From Geodermatophilus marinus (GTDB lineage: Bacteria > Actinomycetota > Actinomycetes > Mycobacteriales > Geodermatophilaceae): DNA of 64,000 bases. Within the stretch, counting starts at the first letter, position 1. Every line of letters starts with the position of its first letter. The stretch lies in contig NZ_QVQH01000001.1 of the NCBI RefSeq assembly GCF_003428645.1, positions 186,001 to 250,000 of the forward strand. Direction: 5' to 3'. Shown in pieces: positions 8,415 to 17,525 of the stretch. The notes beneath the pieces are model-generated. The model was given only the letters and a program-made list of their open reading frames with translations. It searched no databases and had not been told where the DNA came from. A program made the translations under genes and the position numbers.

Positions 8415-8487
8415 GGTGATCATGGGCATCCGGCACGGGGACACGCCGGTGCGGGCGCGTCCTGCCGCGAGTCCTCCCTGATCACCG
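8415..8487. repeat. 73-nt intergenic element with GGTGATCA inverted ends
   Basis: Lies between two converging genes. It begins GGTGATCATGGG (8415-8426) and ends TCCCTGATCACC (8476-8487), which are inverted copies with mismatches. A second element of almost the same length and the same end sequence lies at 42188-42261, also between converging genes. It could be a bidirectional terminator, a REP-type repeat, or both. Confidence 0.6.
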
Positions 8488-8536
8488 GGAGATGGGCCCG
8501 CAGGCGCCGGCCGACCCCGTCAGGGGCCGGCGGGGC

Positions 8537-9316
8537 TCACCCGAAGCGGCCGGAGATGTAGTCCTCGGTGGCCTTCTGGTCCGGGTTGCTGAAGATCTTC
8601 TCGGTGGGGTTGAACTCGATCAGCCGGCCCGGCTGGCCCACCCCGTTGAGGTTGAAGAAGCCGGTGGACTCGCTGACCCGCGCGGCCTGCTGCATGTTGT
8701 GCGTGACGATGACGATCGTGTAGCGCTCCTTGAGCTCCGTCATCAGGTCCTCGATCGCCAGCGTCGAGATCGGGTCCAGCGCCGAGCAGGGCTCGTCCAT
8801 GAGCAGGACGTCCGGCTCGACCGCGATCGCCCGGGCGATGCACAGCCGCTGCTGCTGGCCACCGGAGAGGCCCGACCCCGGCCGGTCGAGCCGGTCCTTG
8901 ACCTCCTCCCACAGGTTGGCCCCCCGCAGCGACCGCTCGACGAGCTCGTCCAGGTCGGACTTCTTCATCCGCCGCGCGTTGAGCCGCATCCCCGCGGCGA
9001 CGTTCTCGTAGATCGACATCGTGGGGAACGGGTTGGGCCGCTGGAAGACCATGCCGATCTGGCGGCGGACGTCGACCGGGTCGGCGTCGGCGCCGTAGAG
9101 GTCGTGGCCGTCCATCACGACCTTGCCCTCGACGCGGGCGCCCGGGATGACCTCGTGCATCCGGTTGAGCGTCCGCAGGAAGGTCGACTTCCCGCACCCG
9201 GAGGGGCCGATCAGGGCGGTGATGCTGCGCGGCTCGATGGAGACGTTCACACCTTCCACGGCGAGGAAGTTGCCGTAGTAGATGTTGAGGTCCGAGACGT
9301 CGATGCGCTTGGCCAC
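8537..9316 (-). CDS. pstB: Phosphate ABC transporter ATP-binding protein PstB
   Basis: A 259-residue ATPase that powers high-affinity phosphate import. Walker A is GPSGCGKST (about 37-45), the Q-loop region is [16 protein letters not shown], the signature is LSGGQQQRL, Walker B is [12 protein letters not shown], and the switch His is in [18 protein letters not shown] and [10 protein letters not shown] are hallmarks of PstB. The GTG start was taken at the conserved [14 protein letters not shown]. It is the last gene of pstSCAB, 32 nt after pstA. Confidence 0.97.
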   Translation of the reverse strand: MAKRIDVSDLNIYYGNFLAVEGVNVSIEPRSITALIGPSGCGKSTFLRTLNRMHEVIPGARVEGKVVMDGHDLYGADADPVDVRRQIGMVFQRPNPFPTMSIYENVAAGMRLNARRMKKSDLDELVERSLRGANLWEEVKDRLDRPGSGLSGGQQQRLCIARAIAVEPDVLLMDEPCSALDPISTLAIEDLMTELKERYTIVIVTHNMQQAARVSESTGFFNLNGVGQPGRLIEFNPTEKIFSNPDQKATEDYISGRFG

Positions 9317-9348
9317 GAAGGTGGTCCTCTCTGGTCGGTGCTGGGACG

Positions 9349-10422
9349 TCAGCGGCCGGTCTTGGGGGCGAAGAAGCGGCTGATCAGGCGGGCGACCACG
9401 TTGAGGCCCATGACCAGCATGATGAGCAGGAGCGCTGCCGTCCAGGCCCGGTCGATCGCGTACTCCGGCGGCACGCCCGGCTGGGTGAGCTGGTAGTAGG
9501 CGTAGACCGGCAGGGTCGCCATGCGGCCGTCGAACGGGTCGAAGTTCGTGGCGTTGGTGATACCCACGGTCACCAGCAGCGGTGCGGTCTCGCCGACGAC
9601 GCGGGCGATCGCCAGGGTGACCCCGGTGCCGAGGCCGGCGATGGCCGTCGGGATGACGACCTTGACGATCGTCCGCCACTTCGGGACGCCCAGGGCGTAG
9701 GCGGCCTCGCGGAGCTCGTTCGGGACGAGCTTGAGCACCTCCTCGGCCGAGCGCACCACCACCGGGATCATCAGCACCGACAGCGCGACGGCGCCCATGA
9801 TGCCCAGCCGGACGCCCGGACCGAAGAACAGCACGAACAGGGCGTAGGCGAAGAGACCGGCGACGATCGACGGGATGCCGGTCATGACGTCGACGAAGAA
9901 CGTGATGGCCCGCTTGAGCCGGCCGCGGGCGTACTCGACCAGGTAGATGGCGGTCATCAGCCCGATCGGCACCGAGATCAGGGTGGTGAGCGCGGTGATG
10001 ATCAGCGTGCCGAAGATGGCGTGGTAGGCGCCGCCGCCCTCGCCGATGATGCCGACCAGCGAGGAGCCGAAGAACTCGCCGTCGAACCGGACGATGCCCC
10101 GGCCCACGACCTCCCAGACCAGCGCCACGAGCGGGACCATCGCGATCCCGAACGCGCTGGTGACGACGGCGGTCACCAGCCGGTCGGTGGCCTTGCGGCG
10201 GCCCTCGGTCACCCGCGAGGCGAGGTAGAGCGCCAGCGTCCCCAGGACGACGGCGTAGACGACGAACAGCGCGATGTTGAAGTCGCCGAGGAGCTCGAGC
10301 CCCGCGGCGACGGCGGCGGCACCCGCGAAGCAGGCCCAGGGCGCCCATCGGGGCAGCCGGCCGGCGGCCGGCTCCACCGCGTCGGCGGCGGTGCTGACCG
10401 GCGTGGGGGTCTGGGTGGCCAT
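9349..10422 (-). CDS. pstA: Phosphate ABC transporter permease PstA
   Basis: A 357-residue inner-membrane permease. The N-terminal ~20 residues are Thr/Pro-rich, followed by extra hydrophobic segments (about 28-65) before the conserved six-helix core. The EAA loop is [23 protein letters not shown], where it contacts Pst[17 protein letters not shown] and [12 protein letters not shown] are typical PstA segments. The ATG overlaps the pstC stop by one base (TGATG), so the two subunits are probably coupled. The extra N-terminal helices make it longer than E. coli PstA, as is common in Actinobacteria. Confidence 0.96.
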   Translation of the reverse strand: MATQTPTPVSTAADAVEPAAGRLPRWAPWACFAGAAAVAAGLELLGDFNIALFVVYAVVLGTLALYLASRVTEGRRKATDRLVTAVVTSAFGIAMVPLVALVWEVVGRGIVRFDGEFFGSSLVGIIGEGGGAYHAIFGTLIITALTTLISVPIGLMTAIYLVEYARGRLKRAITFFVDVMTGIPSIVAGLFAYALFVLFFGPGVRLGIMGAVALSVLMIPVVVRSAEEVLKLVPNELREAAYALGVPKWRTIVKVVIPTAIAGLGTGVTLAIARVVGETAPLLVTVGITNATNFDPFDGRMATLPVYAYYQLTQPGVPPEYAIDRAWTAALLLIMLVMGLNVVARLISRFFAPKTGR

Positions 10423-11372
10423 CAGTTGGCTCCGGAGAAGTCGGCGCGACGGTTGACGATCCAGCGGGCGAGCATGTTCACCACGAGGGTGATCACGAAG
10501 AGGGCCAGGCCGCTGGCGATGAGGGTGTTGACCGCGATGCCGGTCGACTCCGGGAACTGCAGGGCGATGTTCGCCGCGATCGTCGCCGGGTTGCCGCTGC
10601 TGATCAGGTTGAACGTGATGCCACCGGAGACCGACAGCACCAGGGTGACGGCGAGGGTCTCGCCGAGCGCGCGGCCCAGCCCGAGCATCGAGCCACCGAT
10701 GATGCCGCTCTTGCCGTAGGGGATGACGGCCATCTTGATCATCTCCCAGCGGGTGGCGCCGAGGGCCAGCGCCGCCTCCTTGTGCAGCGTGGGCACCTGG
10801 AGGAAGACCTCGCGGGAGATGGCGCTGATGATCGGCAGGATCATGATCGCCAGGACCAGGCCTGCGGTGAGCATGGTGCGGCCGGTGGCCGACGTCGGCC
10901 CGGCGAAGAACGGGATGAACCCGAGGTTGTCCTCCAGCCACCGGTAGAAGGGCACCATCTTGGGCGCCAGCCAGGAGATGCCCCAGAAGCCGTAGACGAT
11001 GCTGGGGATCGCCGCGAGCAGGTCGACGAGGTAGCCGAGGCCCTGGGCCAGCCGCCGCGGCGCGAAGTGCGTGATGAACAGCGCGATGGCCACCGCCAGG
11101 GGCGTGGCCACGACCAGCGCGATGAGGGCGGCCAGCAGGGTGCCGAAGACGAGCGGGGCGATGTAGGCGGTCAGGCCCTCGCCGCCGGGGATCTCCTCGG
11201 CGGGGGCGGTGATCGCCGGGACGGCCTCCGCGACCAGGAAGGCCGCGACGCCGGCCAGGATGACGAGGATGAGGATGCCGGCGCCCCGGGCGCTGCCGGC
11301 GAACACCCGGTCACCGAGGCGGCGGACCGGCCTGGTGGGGCCGGGCGGGGACGGGGTCCGGGTGGCGGTCAC
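10422..11372 (-). CDS. pstC: Phosphate ABC transporter permease PstC
   Basis: A 316-residue permease that pairs with PstA to form the phosphate channel. It has six transmembrane segments, the conserved [14 protein letters not shown], the coupling helix [22 protein letters not shown], and [21 protein letters not shown] site lies six bases before the GTG start. The space between pstS and this start holds a strong hairpin (11453-11490), so full-length operon messages must read through it. Confidence 0.96.
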   Translation of the reverse strand: MTATRTPSPPGPTRPVRRLGDRVFAGSARGAGILILVILAGVAAFLVAEAVPAITAPAEEIPGGEGLTAYIAPLVFGTLLAALIALVVATPLAVAIALFITHFAPRRLAQGLGYLVDLLAAIPSIVYGFWGISWLAPKMVPFYRWLEDNLGFIPFFAGPTSATGRTMLTAGLVLAIMILPIISAISREVFLQVPTLHKEAALALGATRWEMIKMAVIPYGKSGIIGGSMLGLGRALGETLAVTLVLSVSGGITFNLISSGNPATIAANIALQFPESTGIAVNTLIASGLALFVITLVVNMLARWIVNRRADFSGAN

Positions 11373-11452
11373 CGTTGCTCCGAGGGTCGTGGGCCGGGTG
11401 CGGCGGGGAGGTGCGGGGGTGTGCGGTGCAGCATGCCCGTCTCCGGGCGGGA

Positions 11453-11490
11453 CAACGGCCCGGGACGCCCTTCGGCATCCCGGGCCGTTG
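11453..11490 (-). terminator. Hairpin between pstS and pstC
   Basis: A perfect 13-bp stem, CAACGGCCCGGGA (11453-11465) against TCCCGGGCCGTTG (11478-11490), with a 12-nt loop. It begins 16 nt after the pstS stop and ends about 80 nt before pstC. Such a hairpin would end or stabilise pstS messages and let only part of transcription reach pstCAB, giving more binding protein than transporter. There is no clear U-run. Confidence 0.75.
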
Positions 11491-11505
11491 CCGGTGTCGC
11501 AGGGA

Positions 11506-12630
11506 TCACCCGGCGTTGATCGCGTCGATCGCCGTCCGGGCCTGCTCGCGCAGGGTGTCGGAGATCGGCGCGGAGCCGGCGGCGTCGGCCGCGGCCTGCT
11601 GCCCCTCCTCGCTGACCACGAAGCCCATGAAGTCCGCGACCAGGTCCGCGGTCTCCTGCTCGTCGTAGGTGACGCAGCCGATGTGGTAGCTCACCTGGAC
11701 GATCGGGTAGTTCCCCGACTCGGTGGTGTCCCGGCGGATGTCGATGGCGTAGTCGTACTCGCCCCGGCCCTCGACCCGCTCGGAGTTCTCGACGACCGCG
11801 GCCGCGGCCTCCGGGGTGGGCTGCACGAACTCCTCACCCACGCCGATCGCGGCGATGCCGAGGTCGCCCGCCTGGCTGGGGTCGGCGTAGCCGATGGTGC
11901 CGTTGCCGGCGCCCACCGCCTGGACGACGCCCGAGGTGCCCTGGCCGGCCTCGCCGCCCGGGACGGGCCAGTCGCCGCTGACCTCGTAGGTCCAGACGTC
12001 GGGGGCGGCCGCGGCCAGGTACTCGGCGAAGTTCTCGGTGGTGCCCGACTCGTCGGACCGGTTCACCGGGGTGATCGGCAGGTCGGGCAGCTGGACGTCG
12101 GGGTTCGCCTCGGCGATCGCCGGGTCGTTCCAGTTGGTGATCTGCTGGGCGAAGATGCCCGCGACCACCTCCGGGGGCAGGTTGAGGGAGTCGACCCCCT
12201 CGACGTTGTGGACGACCGCGATCGGGGCGATGTAGTTCGGCAGCTCGAAGACCTGGCCGTCGCCCGCGCAGCGCTCCTCGGCCGCGGTGAGCTCCTCCTC
12301 GTCGAGGTAGGCGTCGGAGCCGGCGAAGTCGGTGCCGCCCGCGACGAACTGCTCGCGGCCACCGCCGGAGCCGACCGGGTCGTAGTTCACCGTGACGTCC
12401 GGCTGGACGCTCGAGTAGGCCGCGGTCCAGCCCTGCATGGCCGCCTGCTGGCTGCTCGCGCCCGCGCCGACGAGGGTGCCGCTGAGCTGCTCGCCGGCCT
12501 CGCCGCCCCCTGCGGTGCCGCCCTCGGCGGCGTCGCTCTCCTCGTTCGCGGCGCCGCACGCAGCGAGGGCGAGGGTGCCGGCGAGCGCCAGGGAGAGGGT
12601 CGCGGCGCGCGTCTTGGTCCCGAGGTTCAA
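11506..12630 (-). CDS. pstS: Phosphate-binding lipoprotein PstS
   Basis: A 374-residue periplasmic-type binding protein. The signal peptide ends in LALAAC, a lipobox whose Cys would be acylated and anchored to the membrane. GAGASSQQAAMQGW and VNYDPVGSGGGREQF are phosphate-contact segments of the PstS family, and NRSDESGTTENFAEYL holds the conserved S-D-x-S-G-T loop. The start is a TTG at 12630 preceded by AAAGG at a normal distance. It is the first gene of pstSCAB and has a PHO box in its promoter. Confidence 0.95.
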   Translation of the reverse strand: MNLGTKTRAATLSLALAGTLALAACGAANEESDAAEGGTAGGGEAGEQLSGTLVGAGASSQQAAMQGWTAAYSSVQPDVTVNYDPVGSGGGREQFVAGGTDFAGSDAYLDEEELTAAEERCAGDGQVFELPNYIAPIAVVHNVEGVDSLNLPPEVVAGIFAQQITNWNDPAIAEANPDVQLPDLPITPVNRSDESGTTENFAEYLAAAAPDVWTYEVSGDWPVPGGEAGQGTSGVVQAVGAGNGTIGYADPSQAGDLGIAAIGVGEEFVQPTPEAAAAVVENSERVEGRGEYDYAIDIRRDTTESGNYPIVQVSYHIGCVTYDEQETADLVADFMGFVVSEEGQQAAADAAGSAPISDTLREQARTAIDAINAG

Positions 12631-12695
12631 CTCGATGCCTTTCGACAGGGTGCCCGGGCGTGCATCGCCGGGCAGCGGGAAACCGACGAGCGCCG

Positions 12696-12750
12696 ACGCT
12701 AGGGAGCCGAGGTGGACGCCCCCGGTGGAGCGGGTGAACGACCGGTGAAC
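12696..12750 (-). promoter_or_regulatory. pstS promoter with PHO box
   Basis: On the minus strand two 11-nt direct repeats, GTTCACCGGTC and GTTCACCCGCT, fill 12750-12729. This is the actinobacterial PHO-box design (GTTCACC repeated every 11 nt) bound by the phosphate regulators PhoP of Streptomyces and RegX3 of mycobacteria. A TAGCGT -10 box follows at 12701-12696 after 27 nt, putting the box at the -35 region as expected for activation. A third GTTCACC unit lies 55 nt (five turns of the same 11-nt phase) upstream at 12805-12795. Confidence 0.85.
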
Positions 12751-12891
12751 GCCTGTTGTGGTGCTGCCGACCTCTCCCGGTACACCGGGCGAGGGGACGG
12801 TGAACAGCCCGCGAGTCCGGTTCCGGTCACGAGCAGGTCACGGTGAGATGGGTGGTTGGGGTGACGTGCGCGACGCCCGCCCGGGGACGGC

Positions 12892-13833
12892 TCAGCCGGC
12901 GGGACGCCGCCACGAGACGTCGACCGCGTGCCGGCGGAACCCGCTGCGCTCGTAGAGGGCGACCGCCGCGGCGTTGTCCTCCTCGACGTAGAGCAGGACG
13001 GAGGTCACGCCCCGCGAGGCCAGGTGGGCCAGCCCGAGGTCGGTGAGGGCGCGCCCCAGCCCGCCGCCCTGCGCCTCCGGGTCGATGCCGAGGACGTAGA
13101 CCTCGCCGACCGCCTCCGGTCCCTCGTCCCCGGGCGGGTGCACCTTCGTCCAGTGGTACCCGAGCAGCCGCCCGCCGGCGCCCGGCTCGCCGCGCCACGC
13201 GAGCAGGAAGCCCTCGGGGTCGAACCACGGTTCGCCCTCGCGCACGCGGAGGTCCTCGATCGTCCAGCCGCCCTGCTCCGGGTGGGTGGCGAAGGCCCGG
13301 GCGTTGACGGCCAGCCAGGCCTCCTCGTCGCGGCCCGCGCGGAAGGGCTCGACGCGGACCCCCTCCGGGACCCGCGGCCGGCGCGCGGCGTCGGCACCGT
13401 CCAGCGGTCGGCGCATCTGCAGGAGCACGCGGGCGCGCTCGTACCCCCGGGGGCGGACCAGCTCGGCCGAGCCGGGGAGGTCGCCGTGCGCCCACACCCG
13501 CAGCGGCCGCGACCCGGCCAGCTCCTCCAGCCGGGTCAGCAGCGCCCGCCCGACGCCCCGGCGCCGCCGGTCCGGGGCCACGACGAGCTCGGCCGCGGCG
13601 TCCCCCGTGCCGTCGCCGCCCTCGAAGCGGGCGTAGCCGGCGGGCGCGCCGTCGTCGTCCCGGAGCAGCAGGTCCCGGCCGCCGGGCGGCCCGCCGTGCT
13701 GGAGGCGCAGCTCGGTCTCCTCGGAGACCGGCCGCACGCCGTCGGCCGCGGCGGCCGCCCGGAGCAGGGCGAGGACGTCGGCGACGCCGGCCGGGTCGAG
13801 CCGGCCGGCGTCACCGGGGGAGGACGAGGTCAG
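12892..13833 (-). CDS. mshD: Mycothiol acetyltransferase MshD
   Basis: A 313-residue protein with two GNAT domains that acetylates Cys-GlcN-Ins with acetyl-CoA in the last step of mycothiol synthesis. Domain 1 has [19 protein letters not shown]; domain 2 has [29 protein letters not shown] and [21 protein letters not shown], all hallmark MshD segments. No ATG or GTG fits the expected N-terminus. Homology runs up to a CTG at 13833 that shares CTGA with the glnR stop and has GAGG six bases upstream, so I infer a CTG start. The next in-frame GTG would cut about 35 residues. Confidence 0.92.
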   Translation of the reverse strand: MTSSSPGDAGRLDPAGVADVLALLRAAAAADGVRPVSEETELRLQHGGPPGGRDLLLRDDDGAPAGYARFEGGDGTGDAAAELVVAPDRRRRGVGRALLTRLEELAGSRPLRVWAHGDLPGSAELVRPRGYERARVLLQMRRPLDGADAARRPRVPEGVRVEPFRAGRDEEAWLAVNARAFATHPEQGGWTIEDLRVREGEPWFDPEGFLLAWRGEPGAGGRLLGYHWTKVHPPGDEGPEAVGEVYVLGIDPEAQGGGLGRALTDLGLAHLASRGVTSVLLYVEEDNAAAVALYERSGFRRHAVDVSWRRPAG

Positions 13834-14576
13834 GGCCGGCCTCGGACCAGCTCGGTGTCGGCGGCCTCGGCCCGCGCGGCCGCGGCGGTGGCGTCGGCCA
13901 CCTGCTGGTCCAGCTTGTAGCCGACGTTGCGCACGGTGCCGATGAGCGCCTCGTGCTCGGTGCCGAGCTTGGCCCGCAGCCGGCGGACGTGGACGTCGAC
14001 GGTGCGGGTGCCGCCGAAGTAGTCGTAGCCCCAGATCTCCTGGAGCAGCTGCGCCCGGGAGAAGACCCGGCCGGGGTGCTGGGCCAGGTACTTGAGCAGC
14101 TCGAACTCCTTGTACGTGAGGTCGAGCGGGCGGCCGCGCAGCTTCGCCGAGTAGCTGTGCTCGTCGATCACGAGCTCGCCGGCCTGCGTGACCCCGCCGT
14201 CGGCGCCGTCGGCGGGGGTGCTGGCGGCCAGCCGGCGGGACGTGGCCCACTTCAGCCGGGCGTCGACCTCGGCGGGGCCGGCGGTGTCGAGCAGGACGTC
14301 GTCGACGCCCCAGTCCGCGGAGAGGGCGACCAGCCCGCCCTCGGAGAGCACCGCCACCAGGGCGGAGGCCACGCCGGTCGAGGACAGCAGCCCGCACAGC
14401 GTCCGGGCCTGGATCAGGTCGTGCCGCGCGTCGACGAGGACCACGTCCCCGGAGTCGCCGTCCAGCAGGCTCGACAGTTCGGGGGCCACCACGCGCACCT
14501 GGTGGCCGAGCAGCCCGAGGGCGGGCAGCACCTCGGTCGTGGCCTGGCGGGCGGCGGTCATGAGCACGAGTCGCAT
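13830..14576 (-). CDS. glnR: Nitrogen-response regulator GlnR
   Basis: A 248-residue atypical OmpR-type regulator. The receiver domain reads [10 protein letters not shown] ... LCGLLSSTG ... [30 protein letters not shown], the distinctive GlnR receiver, which lacks the usual acidic pocket and LTA switch and is thought to work without phosphorylation. The winged helix is [52 protein letters not shown]. GlnR controls nitrogen genes in Actinobacteria. The glnR-mshD order is the same as in M. tuberculosis (Rv0818-Rv0819). Its C-terminal tail overlaps mshD. Confidence 0.93.
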   Translation of the reverse strand: MRLVLMTAARQATTEVLPALGLLGHQVRVVAPELSSLLDGDSGDVVLVDARHDLIQARTLCGLLSSTGVASALVAVLSEGGLVALSADWGVDDVLLDTAGPAEVDARLKWATSRRLAASTPADGADGGVTQAGELVIDEHSYSAKLRGRPLDLTYKEFELLKYLAQHPGRVFSRAQLLQEIWGYDYFGGTRTVDVHVRRLRAKLGTEHEALIGTVRNVGYKLDQQVADATAAAARAEAADTELVRGRP

Positions 14577-14770
14577 GTCGTCTCCTCGGGGGAGCCGGGG
14601 ACGACCAGGTCGTCCGGGGGCCCACGACGGCGCTGTCGAGATACGGAAGGATAGCCGACGCGGCGTCGCGACCGTCCGTCGTCCCCGCGTGTGCGCTGCG
14701 TGGCGCCCCGGCAGGGGTCCGCCCGTGCGCCGTCCCGGCCCGACCGCCCGCCGTCTGCGACGATCGACCG

Positions 14771-15592
14771 ATGACCGCCGCTGCGCTCGGGACCGGGCTG
14801 TCGGCCCGCGGGCACCAGCTGCCCGCCGCCGCGGCGGCCGCGGTCGCCACGGCGCTGCTGTGGGCGCTGCCGGAGCAGTCCGGCGCCGGTGGCCGGCTGG
14901 CGGCGGTGGCGGTCCTGCAGGTGGCCCTCTCCCTGGCCTGGGTGCCGGCCACCGGCGTGCACGGCGGGCGCGGCGCCCCGGTGCTGGGGGTGGCGGCGGC
15001 GCTCGGGGCCGACCTGCTGCTGGTCGTCCCGGAGGAGCCGGAGATCGGCGTGCTGCTGGCCGTGCCCGGTGCCGGGTTCCTGGCCGCCGCCCTGCACCAG
15101 ATGCTGCGCCGCCCGCCGCGCCGGGAGGTGGTGGGCTCGCTGGCCGGCGTCCTGCTGCTGGTGTGCGCGGTCACCGCCCTGGCCCTGCTGCTGCGGCTCG
15201 AGCCCACCGGCGAGGGGTCCCCGGCGGTCACGACCGCGGTGCTGGTGGTGGGCGCGACGCTGGTCACGAGCGCCCTGGTCGACCTCGTCCTCCCCCGGCC
15301 CTCCCTGGCGCCCGGCGTGGCCCGCGGCGTGCCGGCGCTGGTGCTGTCCGTGCTCGCGGGGGCCGCGGTCGCCCTGCTCCGCGCCGGCGGCGGGGACCTG
15401 CTGGATGTCGTCACCGTCCTGCTGGCCGGCCTGCTCCTCGCCGGCGTCGCCGCGCTCGTCGGGCTCGTCGCCGACTACACCGTCGCCGGCGGGGCCCGGC
15501 GGACCTGGGCCGCGGCGGTGGTGCAGGCGGTGCTGCCCTTCGCCGCGGTGGCCCCGGTGGCCTTCTCCCTGGTGCTGCAGGGCGTGCTCTGA
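14771..15592 (+). CDS. Polytopic membrane protein of unknown function
   Basis: A 273-residue, strongly hydrophobic protein with about eight predicted membrane segments made mostly of Leu, Ala and Val (for example [18 protein letters not shown] and [22 protein letters not shown]). No catalytic or transport motif stands out. A GACGAT box six bases before the ATG suggests a leaderless transcript divergent from glnR. It is directly followed, two bases after its stop, by the lmeA-like gene, so the two probably form an operon; an envelope role is a guess from that neighbour only. Confidence 0.7.
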   Translation: MTAAALGTGLSARGHQLPAAAAAAVATALLWALPEQSGAGGRLAAVAVLQVALSLAWVPATGVHGGRGAPVLGVAAALGADLLLVVPEEPEIGVLLAVPGAGFLAAALHQMLRRPPRREVVGSLAGVLLLVCAVTALALLLRLEPTGEGSPAVTTAVLVVGATLVTSALVDLVLPRPSLAPGVARGVPALVLSVLAGAAVALLRAGGGDLLDVVTVLLAGLLLAGVAALVGLVADYTVAGGARRTWAAAVVQAVLPFAAVAPVAFSLVLQGVL

Positions 15593-15594
15593 CC

Positions 15595-16284
15595 GTGCGC
15601 GCGCTCGTGGTCGTGCTGCTGGGGCTCGCCGGGCTGGCCGTGCTGGGCGACCGCCTGGCCGAGTGGGTCGCCGAGCGGCAGGTCGCCCAGGTGGTGGCCG
15701 AGCGGGGCGGGCTGCCGGCGACCCCGGACGTCGAGATCGGCGGTTTCCCGTTCCTCACCCAGGCGCTGGGGGGCCGCTACGACGACGTGCGGGTCGTGGT
15801 CCGGTCCGCCGACGTCGGCCCCGGGGAGGTCACCGGCATCGACGTGACGCTGCGCGGCGTGCAGGTGCCGCTGTCCGACGTCCTCGGCGGCGTGGTGCAG
15901 GAGGTGCCCGTCGAGCGGGTCGACGGCACCGCCACGCTGTCCTACGACCTGCTCTCCGACGAGCTGGGCGAGGGCACCACCCTGGAGCAGGAGGGGGACG
16001 GGCTGCGGATCACCCGCACCGTCGAGCTGGCCGGTCAGGAGCTGCCGCTGACCGCCGTGGGCACGGTGTCGCTCGACGGGGACGAGCTGGTCGTGGACGT
16101 CGACGAGGCGTCGGGCGCGGGCGTCGACCTCCCCCGCGTGCTGGTCAACCGGGCCGGCGACCTGCTCGACCTGCGCTACCCCATCGAGGCGCTGCCGTTC
16201 GGGCTGGAGCTGACCGGCGTCCGCCCGGCGGCCGACGGCGTCGTCGTCACCGTGGTCGCCACGGACACGGTGCTCAGCGGCTGA
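15595..16284 (+). CDS. lmeA: LmeA-family (DUF2993) phospholipid-binding protein
   Basis: A 229-residue exported protein with an N-terminal signal or anchor helix (ALVVVLLGLAGLAVLG), then the DUF2993 fold: EIGGFPFLTQALGGRYDDVRV, a central VPLSDVL, and LPFGLELTGVRP. In mycobacteria the founding member LmeA (Rv0817c) binds phosphoinositides and is needed for lipomannan elongation in the periplasm. The position next to glnR/mshD and the sulfurtransferase is the same as in M. tuberculosis, which supports orthology. A paralogue lies at 26368-27090. The GTG start is two bases after the upstream stop. Confidence 0.85.
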   Translation: MRALVVVLLGLAGLAVLGDRLAEWVAERQVAQVVAERGGLPATPDVEIGGFPFLTQALGGRYDDVRVVVRSADVGPGEVTGIDVTLRGVQVPLSDVLGGVVQEVPVERVDGTATLSYDLLSDELGEGTTLEQEGDGLRITRTVELAGQELPLTAVGTVSLDGDELVVDVDEASGAGVDLPRVLVNRAGDLLDLRYPIEALPFGLELTGVRPAADGVVVTVVATDTVLSG

Positions 16285-16332
16285 CCCTCCAGGCGGCCAC
16301 GTCCGCCGCGGTGGGCCCGCCGGCGCATCGGT

Positions 16333-16419
16333 TAGGCTCGGTGCGTGGGCATCCTGCTGACCTCGCGCCGCGCAGTGGACCTGTGCCGCGTCGGCAGCTG
16401 CCTCTGTCCGGCCGGCTGA
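16333..16419 (+). CDS. Cysteine-rich leader peptide with leaderless promoter
   Basis: A TAGGCT -10 box (16333-16338) is followed six bases later by a GTG at 16345 that opens a 24-codon frame ending in TGA at 16419. The peptide starts MGILLTSRRAVDL and has Cys codons at positions 14, 19 and 21. The LTSRR-x-VDL pattern followed by cysteines is the signature of the short leader peptides found before sulfur-assimilation genes in Actinobacteria. These are believed to sense cysteine or cysteinyl-tRNA supply by ribosome stalling. Here it lies 270 nt before a sulfurtransferase gene. The feature start includes the -10 box; the coding part is 16345-16419. Confidence 0.8.
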
Positions 16420-16689
16420 GGGCGAGCCCCGGCCCGCCCAGACGTGCCCCGACCGCCGTCCGGAGAGCCTCCGCCGATGTCCCCGCACCGCACCGGGCGC
16501 GCCGCGCCCGACCGGGCCCGCGGTGGCACGTCCCCCGGCCGGCGCACCGCCGACCCGTCCCGGCGAGCCGCCCCGGTGCCAGCGCACCGGTCCGCAGCGC
16601 CTGACCGGCGCCGCCCCGACGGCACCGCCTCATCAGCACCCCCGACCGCACCGCCCGACCGAACCGATCCGCAGGGAGGAACACCCCCC
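16420..16689 (+). promoter_or_regulatory. Long leader between the Cys peptide and the sulfurtransferase gene
   Basis: Very C-rich on the coding strand, as expected of a region open to Rho, with several possible short stems but no single dominant hairpin. GGGAGGA just before the ATG at 16690 is the ribosome site of the next gene. The region is best read as the attenuation zone controlled by translation of the leader peptide. Confidence 0.5.
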
Positions 16690-17523
16690 ATGAGCCGCAA
16701 CGACGTGCTCGTCTCCGCCGACTGGGCGCAGGAGCACATCGGCCAGCCCGGCCTGGTCTTCGTCGAGGTCGACGAGGACACCAGCGCCTACGACAAGGGC
16801 CACATCGAGGGCGCCGTGAAGCTGGACTGGAAGACCGACCTCCAGGACCCGCTGCGCCGTGACTTCGTGAGCAAGGAGCAGTTCGAGCAGCTCCTGTCGG
16901 CCAAGGGCATCGGCAACGACGACACCGTGGTGCTCTACGGCGGCAACAACAACTGGTTCGCCGCCTACGCCTACTGGTACTTCAAGCTCTACGGCCACGA
17001 CCAGGTGAAGCTGGTCGACGGTGGCCGCAAGAAGTGGGAGCTCGACAGCCGGCCGCTGTCCGAGGACCCGGTCGAGCGCCCCGCCACCCAGTACGTCGCC
17101 AAGGAGCCCGACACCTCGATCCGCGCCTTCCGCGACGAGGTCGTCGCCGCCATCGGTGCCAAGAACCTGGTCGACGTCCGCTCGCCCGACGAGTTCGCCG
17201 GCAAGCTGGTCGCCCCGGCGCACCTGCCCCAGGAGGGCGCGCAGCGGCCCGGCCACATCCCGTCCGCGGTCAACGTGCCGTGGAGCAAGGCGGCCAACGA
17301 GGACGGCACCTTCAAGAGCGACGAGGAGCTGGCCGCGCTCTACGCCGACGCCGGGCTCGACACCGCCAAGGACACCATCGCCTACTGCCGGATCGGCGAG
17401 CGCTCGAGCCACACCTGGTTCGTGCTGCGCGAGCTGCTCGGCCACCAGAACGTCAAGAACTACGACGGCTCCTGGACCGAGTACGGCTCGCTGGTCGGCG
17501 TCCCGATCGAGAAGGGGGCCTGA
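16690..17523 (+). CDS. Thiosulfate sulfurtransferase (two-domain rhodanese)
   Basis: A 277-residue cytoplasmic enzyme that moves sulfane sulfur from thiosulfate to an acceptor. The N-terminal rhodanese domain (WAQEHIGQPGLVFVEVDEDTSAYDKGHI) is inactive, and the C-terminal one holds the active loop CRIGERSSHTW, with the catalytic Cys near residue 233. VDVRSPDEFAGK is the usual start of the second domain. It is close to M. tuberculosis CysA2/CysA3 and, as there, is followed by sseC. The upstream Cys leader suggests it is switched on when cysteine is short. Confidence 0.93.
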   Translation: MSRNDVLVSADWAQEHIGQPGLVFVEVDEDTSAYDKGHIEGAVKLDWKTDLQDPLRRDFVSKEQFEQLLSAKGIGNDDTVVLYGGNNNWFAAYAYWYFKLYGHDQVKLVDGGRKKWELDSRPLSEDPVERPATQYVAKEPDTSIRAFRDEVVAAIGAKNLVDVRSPDEFAGKLVAPAHLPQEGAQRPGHIPSAVNVPWSKAANEDGTFKSDEELAALYADAGLDTAKDTIAYCRIGERSSHTWFVLRELLGHQNVKNYDGSWTEYGSLVGVPIEKGA

Positions 17524-17525
17524 GC

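Noticed and set aside
8537-10348. 603-codon minus-strand frame covering pstB and part of pstA
   Set aside because: The PstB part is real; the N-terminal 340 residues are a wrong-frame reading of pstA.
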